The notes: generated by a model not told the origin, from the sequence alone. Numbered from the stretch's first letter, positions 12,486 to 23,593 are shown. The stretch: DNA of 64,000 nt from Syngnathus acus (GCF_901709675.1 NC_051098.1:5470000-5533999), one strand, 5' to 3'. Program-made: numbers and translations.

Positions 12486-12906
12486 TGAATGCTGGTGCTA
12501 TATTAATAAAGTAGATGGATGAAGTCAAGTGAGTCACCACTGAAGGCCAGGTACCAAATGCACAGCCCATCAACAAAGCACAATGACATTGATATGGGTG
12601 TACATGAAAAGATTGTGATTGAGAAAATTGAAGTAGGCACTAAATTCGAATTGGGCATGTCAACCTGCAGTGCAAACCTAGCCTAAATCTACAGACTCTA
12701 ATCAAAAGGCTCCATCTTTGCACTATACTGAAGCACAGTAAAATATGCATTTGTCTACTACAGCATCACAGTGGAAAACCTACTCAAGAAACTTTTGAAC
12801 ATGGACTTTAGAAGCCTCCAAGAGTGCCCTTTCCTTGGGGCAGTTCTACAATGACCTAACCCAAGCAAATTTTAAGAAGCTCATGGTTCAAAACATACAC
12901 ACATTT
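12486..12906. other. Non-coding stretch, nothing recognised
   Basis: This is unique-looking sequence with no supported gene or repeat. It ends at a C-rich tract (12914-12931) next to the following hAT remnant. Confidence 0.5.
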
Positions 12907-12928
12907 GTACAGCCCCCCCACCCCCACC

Positions 12929-13218
12929 CCCGGAGGGCCATTAAGACTGCCAATGTATATATTATATAAAGTATAGGCTACACAACAAACTGATGAATAA
13001 CGAGCTTTGAAATCAGACACTAGTAATAATTGTTCAAATATTTTAAAAAGATGCATGGTAATAAAAATTGCTCGCAATATCTGTAGTTTTTAAAAGTGAA
13101 GACAATTTGCAATTTTAGTATTGACACATGAAGTCAATGCACAATTTGTCTTCGCGGGCCAGATAAAATGATGTGGCGGGTCGTATCTGGCCCCCGGGCC
13201 TTGAGTTTGACACCTGTG
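12929..13218 (-). mobile_element. hAT-type non-autonomous element, one end lost
   Basis: Read on the minus strand, the element starts CACAGGTGTCAAACTCA and continues through GGCCCGGGGGCCAGATAC and TGGCCCGCGAAGACAAATT. This closely follows the complete copy at 14554-14878. The other end stops at CCGGAGGGCCATTA, next to a C-rich tract, so the last 60 bp and the second terminal repeat are missing. No matching 8-bp duplication can be seen, as expected for a truncated copy. There is no coding capacity. Confidence 0.8.
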
Positions 13219-13790
13219 ACTTAGGGCATGTTCTCAAAGTAGCTTGTCAACACCACTGTCTGCATGGATGTTTTCATGGATGTGTGTTTTGTTATGCGCT
13301 GTCTTGAATTGATTGGATAGGTTATGATAGGTCTTGGGGAGACAGCCAGACAACAGTTGACACTGACCTATCTCTTGCCCCTGGACGTCTGCCTCACTTC
13401 TGTCTGCCTCTGCTCCAGTTTCATTTTCATAGTCTGCCTCCTTTGATGACTGACTTAATGTTCAGCGCTCAAAGATTCCCCTCATACATTTAAATCCTAA
13501 ACTTGAGTTTGCATTTGTTTTACATAAACAATGTGGCATTTATCTTACAAACCCACACAAGATATATTGGCTTAGTCTGTTTATATACCTGCAACACTTA
13601 ATTTTCGCTTATACTCAACAATCAGCACCAAAACAGTTGATGTCTACCATGTTTTTTTTTCTTCAGGTGGTCACTTTGTGACAGATGCCAGCTTGACTAT
13701 GCAGATTTATTGGTCAAGCCGTACTACTCGGAATGCTTAAAGACAGACGGTGCTAGCCACAGAGTTAGCGACTGGTGTTTTTGGCTCAGC
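13219..13790. other. Non-coding stretch, nothing recognised
   Basis: The segment has pyrimidine-rich patches near 13380-13440 and AT-rich DNA beyond. No gene or named repeat is supported. Confidence 0.45.
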
Positions 13791-13840
13791 AGTTAGTGCA
13801 CTCGACTTCCAACTCTGGGGTGCCGCAGGTTCAAATCTAT
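13791..13840 (+). repeat. tRNA-like sequence (possible SINE head)
   Basis: The segment GGCTCAGCAGTTAGTGCACTC is followed by GCAGGTTCAAATC, which resemble RNA polymerase III A and B boxes at tRNA-like spacing. I do not see a full cloverleaf with an acceptor stem, so it is unlikely to be a tRNA gene. It abuts the 3' end of a LINE fragment on the opposite strand, so it may be part of a composite repeat. Confidence 0.3.
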
Positions 13841-13845
13841 CTCCT

Positions 13846-14330
13846 ATACTTATCCATGGTTTGGTTGCAGAGATAACAGCTTCAGCAGGGAGTCCTGGAC
13901 CTACCTCTGGCCAGCTGCTTTGTCTAGCTCTTCTGGAGGAATCCCAAAGTCATCACCAGGGCTTCCTTACCTAACAAGAGAGTTGTTCAGGATGCATACC
14001 GACTAGACGCCAGAGCCAACTCATTTGACGTCTGTTGAAACTGAGAAGCCGCGACTCTATTCTGTTCCTTGCGGATGACTGAGTTCTCATGGAAAGGAAG
14101 ATAACGCACTTAAAACACTTGTCCTTGGTTTTGTTCTTTCAGTCATGATCCATTGCTCATGACCATAGGTAAGTGTTGCACCGTAGATTGACCTGTAAAT
14201 TAAGAGCTCCTTCTTCACCATAATTGTCTGGATCACTCGAGGCATTACATCAATCTTCCTGTGCACATCTTTAACATTATCATGGTCCCAGGCTTGAAGT
14301 TTCTGATTGTCACCCCAAAATGAAAATTGA
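13846..14330 (-). pseudogene. Antisense 3' part of a non-LTR retrotransposon (post-RT C-terminal region)
   Basis: On the minus strand, 14160-14090 reads KKELLIYRSIYGATLTYGHE, then QWIMTERTK. This is the conserved block after the reverse-transcriptase domain of a common fish LINE, whose usual form is, from memory, close to IYRSI.VPTLTYGHE.WVMTERT. Downstream on the same strand, in other frames and with indels, come segments resembling the later part of that LINE (VIRKEQNRVAASQFQ around 14070, PPEELDKAAGQR near 13935). Several frameshifts and stops break it. Only the 3' region is present, as is usual for 5'-truncated LINE copies. The clade (RTE-, Rex- or L2-like) is not resolved. Confidence 0.6.
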
Positions 14331-14553
14331 GGCTTTATCATTAGAAATTGTCAGCTAATGCAAACTAACTAAAATAGCATTTCTTCTATGCAATTGATAA
14401 TTTTTGTAAATGTCAAAAGATAGTTGGTGTGTTTCAAAACAGCTTTCAAATACTGCCCAAAGTCTTAATTTTCACCAAACACGAGACCTTTATTCCATTG
14501 CATGGAATATGTGTCGGGTTATTTATGATTGAGTGATTTTACTTCCACTATAT

Positions 14554-14878
14554 CACAGGTGTCAAACTCAAGGCCCGGAGGCCAGATACGGCCCGTCACA
14601 TCATTTTATGTGGCCCGCGAAGACAAATTATGCATCAAATTTGTGTCATTACTAGAATTGCAAATTGTCTGCACTTTTAATAATATCTTTTTTTTAATAT
14701 TTGATCAGTTTTTACTCGTCTGATTTGAAAACGAGTTACTTGTCAGTTTGTTTTGTAGCTTTTACTGTATATAATATGAGGTGCTCATACATTTATTTGG
14801 GTTGACAGTCATAATGGCCCTCCGAAAGAAGCTATGACTACAATGCTGCCCGTGGAAAAAATGAGTTTGACACCCCTG
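14554..14878 (+). mobile_element. hAT-type non-autonomous element with a perfect 8-bp target-site duplication
   Basis: The left end is CACAGGTGTCAAACTCA and the right end is TGAGTTTGACACCCCTG, forming 17-bp inverted ends with two mismatches. CACTATAT flanks both sides (14546-14553 and 14879-14886), the 8-bp duplication typical of hAT elements. The interior (GGCCAGATACGGCCC, TGTGGCCCGCGAAGACAAATT) matches the truncated copy at 12929-13218 in the opposite direction. At 325 bp it encodes nothing. Confidence 0.9.
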
Positions 14879-14886
14879 CACTATAT

Positions 14887-15324
14887 GCATCTTATTTCGG
14901 CTATTTAAAGCCGTGTGACCTTTGCTGCAGTTGATGGCCTAACATCCTCTTCTTATCATATCCTACCGCCTCCTATTGCTTCTGTTTTACTTTGCAGAAT
15001 GCCCTTCATGTGGTCATCTCTGCCTCCATTTGTTTCTCCCCTTGCCTGCACTTCTTTCACTCTTCCCTTGCTAAAAGTGTCTCCTAAAATCAACTGCCCT
15101 CCATCTCTTCCATCTACTTGCTATGACACGCTTGCTTGTATATCAGCCATCGAGCAATGACTGTTCTATATAATCAATGTATTAATTACTCATTAATTTT
15201 ATGGCCACTCTGAGCCCCTCCTCTTTCTCATATGGTTTTCATGGCTCTCATCCATTGAGTATTGGTTAGATCCATTCATCTGTTAGTCCAGCTGATGCCG
15301 GTACGAGTTTGACTAGGCTTGGTG
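14887..15324. other. Non-coding stretch, nothing recognised
   Basis: A pyrimidine-rich strand bias is seen at 14940-15150, which creates an open frame rich in Ser, Pro and Leu. No domain is visible and the bias alone explains the frame. Confidence 0.45.
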
Positions 15325-15344
15325 ACTGTAACTATAGTTACAGT
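15325..15344. repeat. Perfect 20-bp palindrome
   Basis: ACTGTAACTATAGTTACAGT is fully self-complementary. It lies just before an AT dinucleotide run (15351-15361). No gene is nearby, so a regulatory role cannot be argued. Confidence 0.8.
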
Positions 15345-15361
15345 ATGCAATATATATATAT

Positions 15362-16442
15362 GCAATATGTCACTGACTGAAAGTAATAAGAAAAGAATAC
15401 GTTTACTTTCACACGCCATCCTATTACTGCAGTATATATGCAGTACACCATACATTATGTTGCCCATAGCTCAACATATGACTCCCCAGTTACATTCACA
15501 CCTGTTATGCTGATTAATGACAATTCTTGCTTATTATTTATTTATTTATTCTCTAAATTGCCAGTTCACATATGCTGGGTGCAAGTAGGCCTGAGTGATG
15601 ATGAGGCTCCTTTCACTTTATTTAGCTGTGGAGATTAATGTGTTGCTACTTGTTACAGGTTTAATGTTTCAAACTGTTTAAAGGCCAAACTTTATTTGCT
15701 TTGAGGCTATAAATGCAACATTTACCAGGCATCATGCTCTTCGTTATCTAAATTCAATGTTTCATTTTTCAACTGTTTTTGTGTTTAAAACACAGTATTT
15801 CCATTGTTTTGATGTTCCCGCGTAACTGTAAAACTAGGGTGACAATAACACAGACAGTTTTAAGAAAACTGTGGCAGTGGTGCTTTTTAAAAATTACAAT
15901 TATCCACTGAACAACAGCTTTAAGTTCTAATTCATTCACAACATGCTTTCTGAATGTAGATTCTTGAACAAATGCATTAAACTCATATGCAGTGGGAATA
16001 TTGAAGTTGTTTTCACTGCATAACTGTCCAAAGCAATTCTGAAGGTGAGAATCCTAATTTAAGGTTACTATTTTAAGAAAGCACCACTATGATAATGGTT
16101 GAGTTGAGTGGCCTTTCAAACGTTCCAATATGAGGAGAATGTCAGTTTGCCTCAATGTTTATAGCCGGCAGTCTTTGAATTACCGGTTGAATTGGGCCTT
16201 TCTGTCTCAGACATTTGACTAGTGCTTCGCATGCCCCCGCCACAACTGACAATTTGGTCACACAAAGTAAACGAGACTGTAGACCAGGTGAAACCAGGTT
16301 TATGATCTATGTGGTGGATGGCATTGTATTTCCTTCATGAATATGACAGCGTGCATCACACCCTCGCAAACATTGTAGAACTCAATTCATTGAATGCATT
16401 ATTACAAGTTTCATCAATACTTTAACTTTTAAAAGTACCCTC
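15362..16442. other. Non-coding stretch, nothing recognised
   Basis: The stretch has AT-rich DNA with small open frames only. No repeat family is recognised. Confidence 0.5.
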
Positions 16443-16468
16443 TTTATTATTATTATTATTATTATAAT
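16443..16468. repeat. (TTA)n microsatellite
   Basis: A run of about eight TTA units with a slightly imperfect end. Confidence 0.9.
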
Positions 16469-16512
16469 CATTTTTATGTATCTGTAAAAGCACCCTCCCT
16501 CACTGCGGCACA

Positions 16513-16515
<3 letters not shown>

Positions 16516-16564
<49 letters not shown>
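16516..16564. repeat. (TG)n microsatellite, about 24 units
   Basis: An uninterrupted TG run of 49 bp. The long purity suggests it is polymorphic. It creates a false open frame of alternating Cys and Val. Confidence 0.97.
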
Positions 16565-16565
<1 letters not shown>

Positions 16566-17625
16566 CAGACCGAATTGCACGCTAATGGGTGGAGGGCGGT
16601 CTCCAGGGTTACTTTGCAGCGGCCATCTTTACATTAGGGGCAAGAGAGATTTGTCTTGCAGTTCATTAGACATGTACTTCATGAGAAATGTACATTGGAC
16701 TGCAGTGAGTCTAATATGCTTCTGCCATATAGATCTCTTTCTCTCCCTCTTCAATTTGACAGGAATCATGTGGGCTATGTTCACTCCCAACGGTGCAAAC
16801 ACCCATTTCTATCTGCACCCGGTTACAAATATACAAAAAGAAAGAAATCTCTTCTCATGCATTTTACACTAGACTTTCACTGAGAACAAAATTCGGGCCC
16901 AACAAAAGGCTTCCACCTCATTTGGTATCGCAAAATAGATTTCTTTATCATATAATAATCAGCAAACTGGCCAGCTTGAGTCAAAATGCCCTGCCTGGCT
17001 GTCCCTGGTACTAAAGACATCATTTAATAACAGCATGATGGATTGAAAAGAATGGCCTGAGGGAGGCATTTTGATCAGACTTTCATTCAATACCTACCAA
17101 AAAGCTGATTTTAGTTTAGCCTGACTGTCCTTGAATTATTATCAGCAAAGACAACCTATCTTGCCTCGAGTGATTTATCAAATTAAATCAGTGGGGATAC
17201 GATCCAAAGACAAGGAATAAAAGAATTGTGAAGTGAAAATTTAGCGATCATTTGCAACATTTCCGTACAGGAAAAATCTGACCGCTTGTAACAACCTAAA
17301 ATCAAGTCATACTAATTCATAAAACCACAATAATGGCAACATTCTTGGGAGTGATATTATGTGACAGAGAAACAGATACAATACACCCCTTCATTCAATC
17401 ATTTAAAACATTGCTCCACGCATTTTTATTATTTTTGGTTTAATTTTCCAAATGTATACATGTTGGGAATGATGTGTATATTTTTTCAATTTAGTTTCTT
17501 TTCTATTTCAATTAAATTGTCGGTAAAAAAAGACATTAATTCAAATTTGGTTTGGACAGTGTCCATTGTACTTTAAGCCGCTTATTATTACAACAGCAAC
17601 AATGACAATGATGATCATGATGATC
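16565..17625. other. Non-coding stretch, nothing recognised
   Basis: The open frames that follow the TG run (to 16883) show no known domain. The rest is AT-rich unique DNA. Confidence 0.5.
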
Positions 17626-18105
17626 CATCCATCATCCATCCATCCGTCCGTCCGTCCGTCCGTCCGTCCGTCCGTCCGTCCGTCCGTCCGTCCGTCCGTC
17701 CATCCATCCATCCATCCATCCATCCATCCATCCATCCATCCATCCATCCATTATCTGTACCGCTTGTCCCCGCGGGGGTCGCGGGCATGCTGGAGCCTAT
17801 CCCAGCAGTCATCAAGCAGTAGTTGGGGGACACCCTAAACCGGTTGCCAGCCAATCGCAGAGAACACAGAGACGAACAACCATCCGCACTCGCACTCACA
17901 CCTACGGGCAATTTGGAGTGCTCAATCAGCCTTCCATACATGTTTTTCGGAAGTGAGAGGAAACCGGAGTGCCCGGAGAAAATCCACACAGGCACAGGGA
18001 GAACATACAAATCCCACACAAGGAGGGCCGGAGGTGGAATCAAACCTGCGCCCTCTGAACCGTGAGGCGAACGTGCCAACCAGTGCAACACTGTAGTGCC
18101 AATCA
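17626..18105 (-). mobile_element. Near full-length tRNA-derived SINE with a two-block tetranucleotide tail
   Basis: Read on the minus strand, the element starts near 18105 with a tRNA-like head. The B box is GGTTTGATTCC (18036-18046). The body follows (ACTCCGGTTTCCTCTCAC, GGCTGGCAACCGGTTTAGGG, GGGATAGGCTCCAGCATGCC), then a tail. The tail is 13 GGAT units (17700-17751) followed by 14 GGAC units (17644-17699) and a few more GGAT units. It matches the copy at 23838-24200 along its length. Flanking sequence on both sides is made of GAT/AAT-like triplets, so the target duplication cannot be called. Confidence 0.88.
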
Positions 18106-19290
18106 TAATGATAATAATAATAATAATATACTATCTTGCTTAGCACCTCATGTAAACCTAAAAGCAATTGCAAGGTGAACGCAACAACTGCTCCTGGCTT
18201 GAGCAACAGAACTTAGAACTATGGCTGTGCTCTGACCAACTCAACAAGGGAGTCACAGACGGTCGAGTGACCATTCACAGAAGTTCAAGTGTGAGATATT
18301 CTGAGTAAAGTGGTGGGTGAATGGAAATTTAAACTACTCTGTCAGGATGCATCAAAAGGTAGAAGACCTGCTATATGGTGTACTATGTGCAACATCAGCT
18401 GTATTTCTGGAAAAAGGAAACTAAAACTGCGTTTGTGCTCAGGACTGAAAAATAAAATCTACATTTAGAACACCTTGAAGATGGATTCTTATCACCCATC
18501 CACCCCCAACTCGATCAGAGGATACACATGAACACAAACATAAAACCTTTATTGGTTTCTGCTTTTCATTGTGCTTGCTTTGTCACCTTTCCAGCTCTCC
18601 CTTGATAACCCCATAGTGCATCTCTAATTGTTTCAGATTCCAACTGCCATGACCTCATTACCACTATTCATCTTTTTTCACTTGCTCTTTTGTTACACAC
18701 AGTTCTTTCACTGGCGAATCACAATTCAATAACACAACTAGTGGCTCCCTGGTGTGGGTATCTTCAGAAGTAGAGAGAGAGACAAAAGACAAAAGTGTGT
18801 TTGTACAGTATATGTGCACTTGGCGGGTGTGAGTTTGTGTGTTGACTGAATGCCAGCTGGCCTGTGGTGCAGCAAGCTGTCCTAATGAAGTGATCTTTTC
18901 AGCTCTTCAACTAATGGATGTGTACACCGGGAATTATAATTACGCAAACCAAAGAGAAAACTCCTCTAAAGAACAAATATTATCTTTGGAAGACCCATCA
19001 AACGCTAAAATCAAAACTAATACACGATGTACTAGCTTGGAATTTCATCAACTGGTGTACCTTGATTTTTACTTAATGTAGTAAGACCTGCCTATAACAA
19101 AGACTTAAATTACGCAATTTGCTTTTTAAAGCGCCACCTCAAAAGCAGCTGAAAAAAAATCTGCCATTTTATTACCTCTGCCAAGACTCCACTAATTCAA
19201 GGACCGCTCAGCAAAATAAAAAAATCTTCCCCAAACTGTTTCTGCCATAGCCTCATGCCACATTTCTCTACCATATTCAAGATTAATTTA
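18106..19290. other. Non-coding stretch with a short (TAA)n run
   Basis: TAATAATAA units occur at 18112-18129, beside the SINE head. No gene is recognised. A frame of 80 codons at 18839-19081 has no known domain. Confidence 0.5.
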
Positions 19291-19358
19291 TTCATCTTCC
19301 GAACGGCTTTATCCTCACGAGAGTTGCGAGCGTGCTGGAGCCTATCCCAGTAGTCTTC
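19291..19358 (-). mobile_element. SINE 3' fragment
   Basis: GTGCTGGAGCCTATCCCAG with flanking TTATCCTCACGAGAGTTGCG matches the 3' body of the local SINE family in minus orientation. Only about 70 bp remain. Confidence 0.55.
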
Positions 19359-19726
19359 ATTTTCAAGGTAATGAAGTTCAAAGAAATGATGTAAGTCAAA
19401 AGTATTTCACCATCACTAGCTGTGTTGGTTCAATGACCTTGTGTACAATGCTGTTAACAACCGGTTCATTGTTTGCCAAATAATAAGTGAATAATAAGAA
19501 TTTACAAGTTATATTAATACAATAGAATTTATCATGTACATTATACATTATAAATTCTGAGTTTGCACAGTTTAAAAAAAATATTTGAAAAGATGTGTTT
19601 TTAATAAACAAAAGCGCATTGATGTAAAGTATAGAAACGCTGTTTTTACCATTATAATAAAAAAAATAGCCAATATTTATTCAGTGAAATCTAGTAAATC
19701 TGTCAAACAAGAATTTATTTATTTCT

Positions 19727-19950
19727 GTTGATTTTCTATATTCTGGAGCCTATTTCGGCTGACTTTAAGCAAGAGGCTGGTACATCCCTTGACTGATCGC
19801 CATTCGGTATGGCACTTATCGACAAACAACCATTCACACCCACAATCACACTTGTGGTAATTTAGAGTCTTTAATTAAGCTTGGAAGCTGCGTGGGCGAA
19901 AGCTGCAATACACAAGAAGATGAACATGCTAACTCCACACAGGAGGGATT
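19727..19950 (-). mobile_element. Old SINE-family copy
   Basis: Landmarks in order are CTGGAGCCTATTTCGGCTGAC, ACAAACAACCATTCACACCC, CAATCACACTTGTGGTAATT and GCTAACTCCACACAGGAGGG. These follow the body of the local SINE in minus orientation with many changes. The tRNA-like head is not convincing. Confidence 0.6.
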
Positions 19951-20826
19951 CAGATGAAATTCAAAAACATTGACAATGAAGCAGGATCAGTTGGGTTCCC
20001 GAAACCTTGGTGATTCAAGTGCCGTTGTAAGGACAGACAGAAAAAGTCCCTTTACAGTTATAGTGATGCTTAGTGTGTATGTGCACTTACTAAGAAAACA
20101 TCTACTCTTCATAATACTCATTGAATAACAGAAATAGTTAGGCTCGGCATGATACTTGCCACCTAGTCACAAACACAATAAGGCGCAGAGTTGAACATCC
20201 TTTTAGTACCTCTAATTTGCAGCTTTTAGTGTGTGGTTGTTCAAAGAATACAGTAACTGAATCAAAAATGATGCACATTCAAATTTTGAAATTGGGATAA
20301 CAGAATGATTTCCTCCAGATGTCTTTGTAAAAAGAAGTAGCTTGCTTAAAATGGTGCTAAATCACATCACTTTTCTCCTCTCAGACATTCACCCTAGTAA
20401 TCGTTCAGTTGCTGCCCTATTTTGGTGAATTTCATTGTAAACTATTTGAAAGCATTTTTCTCCCGCATCCTCTCAAAGAAAGTGAGTTGTTGCTGAAGAC
20501 AAGTGTGACAAAGGGGATTGCCCATGCTCTTTGAATGCAACACAAGTTCACTGGACACAAGAGCTGGTGCACTTTGTCATGATAAATGTATGAATGTAGC
20601 ATGAAAAAATAAAAACAACAATATCTGGAAAGTCTTTTAGTCTCTGAGATTTTTTTTTGCCCATCTCTACACAAGCATGTTTGTGAGTCTAGAGGTCCCT
20701 GATGTACCTAAGATGGCCAACTAACTATACTAAATATAAAATATAAATGCTATATGTTTTGCTTCCATTTCATTCATTGCCAAAATTCAAAGGATAGGAC
20801 CACCTATGTGGCTCCCGAGTAGCAAT
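19951..20826. other. Non-coding stretch, nothing recognised
   Basis: No supported gene or repeat is seen. The open frames are short and lie on both strands. Confidence 0.5.
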
Positions 20827-20872
20827 GTTGAAAAATTGTGGCCCCGTCCAGCATTTAAGTTGCTCATCCCTG
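20827..20872. mobile_element. Terminal piece of a hAT-like element
   Basis: The segment ends AAGTTGCTCATCCCTG, whose reverse complement CAGGGATGAGCAACTT has the CAGGG start of many hAT elements. A diverged copy of the same 50 bp is at 54031-54080. The left edge is not resolved. Confidence 0.4.
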
Positions 20873-21267
20873 GTCTGAGTGCATACTTTAGAGCAGTGGT
20901 CCCCAAACTACGGCCCACGGGCTGAATACGGCCCGCCTCTACATTTGGTCCGGCCCCCTGGACAATACCAGGGAGCATTTTGATTTTTTTTGTCATACAT
21001 GTGTATTTGTATTTAATTATAAAGTTGGGCGTTTGCAATAAAATGTTCCTTAGTTATGAACTTTTTTCATTATTAACCATTAGATAATAACTATTTCATA
21101 CACGCATATAACGTGACATTCTGTTCCACCCTTCTGCGGTCTGTGCCCCTATTTGGCAACCCCCAGAAAAAAAATCTTAAACCCGCCCCTCTCAAAGAGA
21201 GAACGGAATAATACCGAAAAGATTAGGTCAAAGAAAAATTGATTCAGAATGCAGGACATTGAACCTG

Positions 21268-21510
21268 CAGTGGACAAACGATTATTTTTTGTTCAATGCA
21301 AAGAAAAGGCTGTCTGTCTCATCTGTCATGAGGCGGTGGCGGTATTCAAAGAATACAATCTGCGGCGACACTATGAATCCAGTCGCAAAGACAAGTATGA
21401 TAGGTTGCAAGGCCAAATGTGAGCAGACAAACTCTCAAAGCTCAAAAGTGGACTGTTAGCTCAGAAGAATACATTTGTACGCCAAGCTCAGGTAAACCAG
21501 TCATCTGGCA
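21268..21510 (+). pseudogene. hAT transposase N-terminal remnant with a broken BED-like zinc finger
   Basis: The frame at 21270 reads VDKRLFFVQCKEKAVCLICH, then VAVFKEYNLRRHYESSRKDK, and meets a stop at 21420. It resumes after the stop as DKLSKLKSGLLAQKNTFVRQ. The CxxC pair (VCLIC) and the first His of RRHYE fit a BED-type zinc finger. The second His expected shortly after appears replaced by Arg (SSRKDK). This arrangement resembles, from memory, the N-terminus of hAT transposases related to vertebrate ZBED/GTF2IRD2-like proteins. The catalytic RNase-H-like domain and the dimerisation domain are absent. With the stop and lost ligand it should not be functional. Confidence 0.65.
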
Positions 21511-21684
21511 GATGCAGGCCCACAGTTCACACTGATGAACGGACAAAGATAAGCTCACTTTTCTGACTTGAATGAGTCATTCTGAGTATAAAAAATTTCA
21601 TCATAATAAAATCTACTGGGATAAAATCCATCTCCACAACCATACTGGTAGTGGTACTGGTTGTGGTGTATGGGTGCATGGACT

Positions 21685-21880
21685 TTTTTTCTGTGAAGAA
21701 CCCAGAGAGGGTTATTTGGTTATGATTTATTTCATAAATAGGGTTGTTTGTTTCCTGGATTTTTTTCTGTGAAGAACCCAGAGAAGGTTATTTGGTTATT
21801 ATTGATTTCATGAATAGTGTTATTATTTATTTCCTGACTTTTGTTCTGTGAAGAATCCAGAAAGGGTTGTTTGATTGTGC
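21685..21880. repeat. Tandem repeat inside the hAT element, unit about 76-79 bp
   Basis: CTGTGAAGAACCCAGAGAGG starts at 21691 and recurs at 21767 and, with changes, at 21846. About 2.5 units are present, each followed by GTTATTTGGTTAT-like sequence. The repeat lies wholly within the element 20894-22011. Confidence 0.85.
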
Positions 21881-22019
21881 TTTCTGGAAAACAATACATT
21901 TTTACGTTTAGGCACTCCTGCAATCGTCACACTTTTTTGGTTACAAACTGACCCCCATTAGAGAATGGAAAGGTTATGTGGCCCTCACAGGAAAAAGTTT
22001 GGGGACCCCTGCTTTAGAG

Positions 22020-23593
22020 ACTTTAGGTTGAAATGTTAAAGAGAGAAGACAAAGAATTGATGTTTTGAATATTGTAGTTTGAGGTGTGATAAAGAAAATG
22101 ATGTGATGTATTCACTACCACTTTAACCATCTTCACCAAATGTGACCAGCTTTGAAGAAAATGTTTGTTTTTTGTTATTTAGATTATGATTAGTTAGTTT
22201 TGTTTCATTTAATGTCATGAATTTTTTTGTTCCATGTTTATGTTCAGTCTTGGGTTTTTTTCTGGCCCAATCCCCTGTCTACTCATCCACACCCTCAGCC
22301 ACTTGTGTTGTCAGTTTGCGTCTATTTATTTAGGTCACTGTTTTCTATCACTCTGTGTTGGTTCTTTGTTTCTGTTGCTTTTACACATACTGTAGCATTT
22401 ATCCTCATTTTTAAAACACACAGTGATTGTTTGAGAGCCTGCTTTATTGATTAAAACATTCACAGTTTAATCTAATTCATCTGATTATCAGCACAGGTAA
22501 GACCAGTGGAATTTTCTTCACTGCTTAAACTGCATATTGTACATCCAAGCAGAAACCTAACACAAAATGTAGTTGTGAACATGAAAAGAAATGCCTCAAA
22601 ACGATCATCTGAAGCAAGATCAAACATCCTGGTACCAACTCTGACAGCTGCTCTCCAAGGGTTCTCAGCACTTGTACATCACCACAAGCTCTCGCTCACT
22701 TCTCACATTTGTACTCACGCCCTCTCACAACCCCACTCAGCATGCAAGACGAGTGACTTCCTTTAGTTCAAGGAAAGACAAAGCTGTAATTTAACTTGTA
22801 TGTGTGCCTGTGGGGGGGTGTTTATTCCTGCATGACGTGTGTGTGTACTGTATCTCGGCTTGTTCATGGCCAAGAGAGAACCAAGATAAACATCCAGAAA
22901 CAGCTATTTCTCTTTAGTTCATATTGTACGAATTCACATTACCAGATAAGACCAACAGCAAGATACAGGACGAAGAAATGATGTATATACATTGCATGTG
23001 TGCGAGCACAACTGTGAATGTTCAGCACCTGTAGAGCACTGTCAAAGCGACCAATATTCCACCCGCGTAGTGTTTTGCTCATTAGAGCAATGCTTAAAGT
23101 GTAGCCCCATATATACAAGTATGACTGCGTGATGAAAGGCAACCATTTGGTCTCTAATGAAATATAACATCTCACGGTTAGTTGATGAAAGCTATCACAT
23201 CACTCTCCGAATGGAAGGAGAGATGGGGGTGCACGAAGCACCAGACAAAAGTAGTCCTTGAATAAGGGATGAAATGATGTGTGCTATGAGCAAATACAGA
23301 TGGGGAACAGTGACCCATTCCCTCCCTACCTCATCTCATTGCTTCTCTTATGTGTGGTCCTTATTCGCAGCTACCAGTAACAGAAAACTGGGTGTGTACA
23401 AAGGCTTACACAATAACTTGTGTAATTGTAGAATTGAAATTCTACAGGAGTTCACAAGCCTGCTTCTAGTCTTTGTCAATGGCTGATTTTAAGAATATGG
23501 CAAATGGAAAATAAAATGAGGAAAAAAATCATCTAATGCTTGTTCTTGTCCTATAGTGGCACCTACATGGTCATCAAACGATGCTTGTGCAGA
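22020..23593. other. Non-coding stretch, no gene recognised
   Basis: T-rich DNA at 22150-22400 and mixed DNA beyond. Open frames of 60-86 codons at 22227-22981 have no recognisable domain. Confidence 0.5.

Larger units (their letters stand above)
20894..22011 (+). mobile_element. hAT-family element, 1.1 kb, internally deleted, with a perfect 8-bp target-site duplication
   Basis: The ends are CAGTGGTCCCCAAACT and AGTTTGGGGACCCCTG, inverted over 15-16 bp with one mismatch. CTTTAGAG flanks both sides (20886-20893 and 22012-22019). Inside are a transposase N-terminal remnant (21268-21510) and a 76-79-bp tandem repeat (21685-21880). Autonomous hAT elements are usually several kilobases with a transposase of 500 residues or more, so most of the coding region is gone. 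It is best read as a deletion derivative that could move only with an enzyme supplied elsewhere. Confidence 0.92.

Noticed and set aside
13791-13840. A possible tRNA gene
   Set aside because: Box-like motifs are present, but no complete cloverleaf could be drawn, so it is kept only as a tRNA-like repeat piece.
16519-16872. A 117-codon frame starting with alternating Cys and Val
   Set aside because: The start is the (TG)n microsatellite and the remainder has no recognised domain.
17626-17751. A CRISPR-like array
   Set aside because: The repeat unit is 4 bp without spacers, and the sequence is eukaryotic; it is a microsatellite tail.
17541-18106. Open frames with repeated Met-Asp-Gly-Trp or Ser-Ile-His-Pro units
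   Set aside because: They are translations of the tetranucleotide SINE tail and exist on both strands in several frames.
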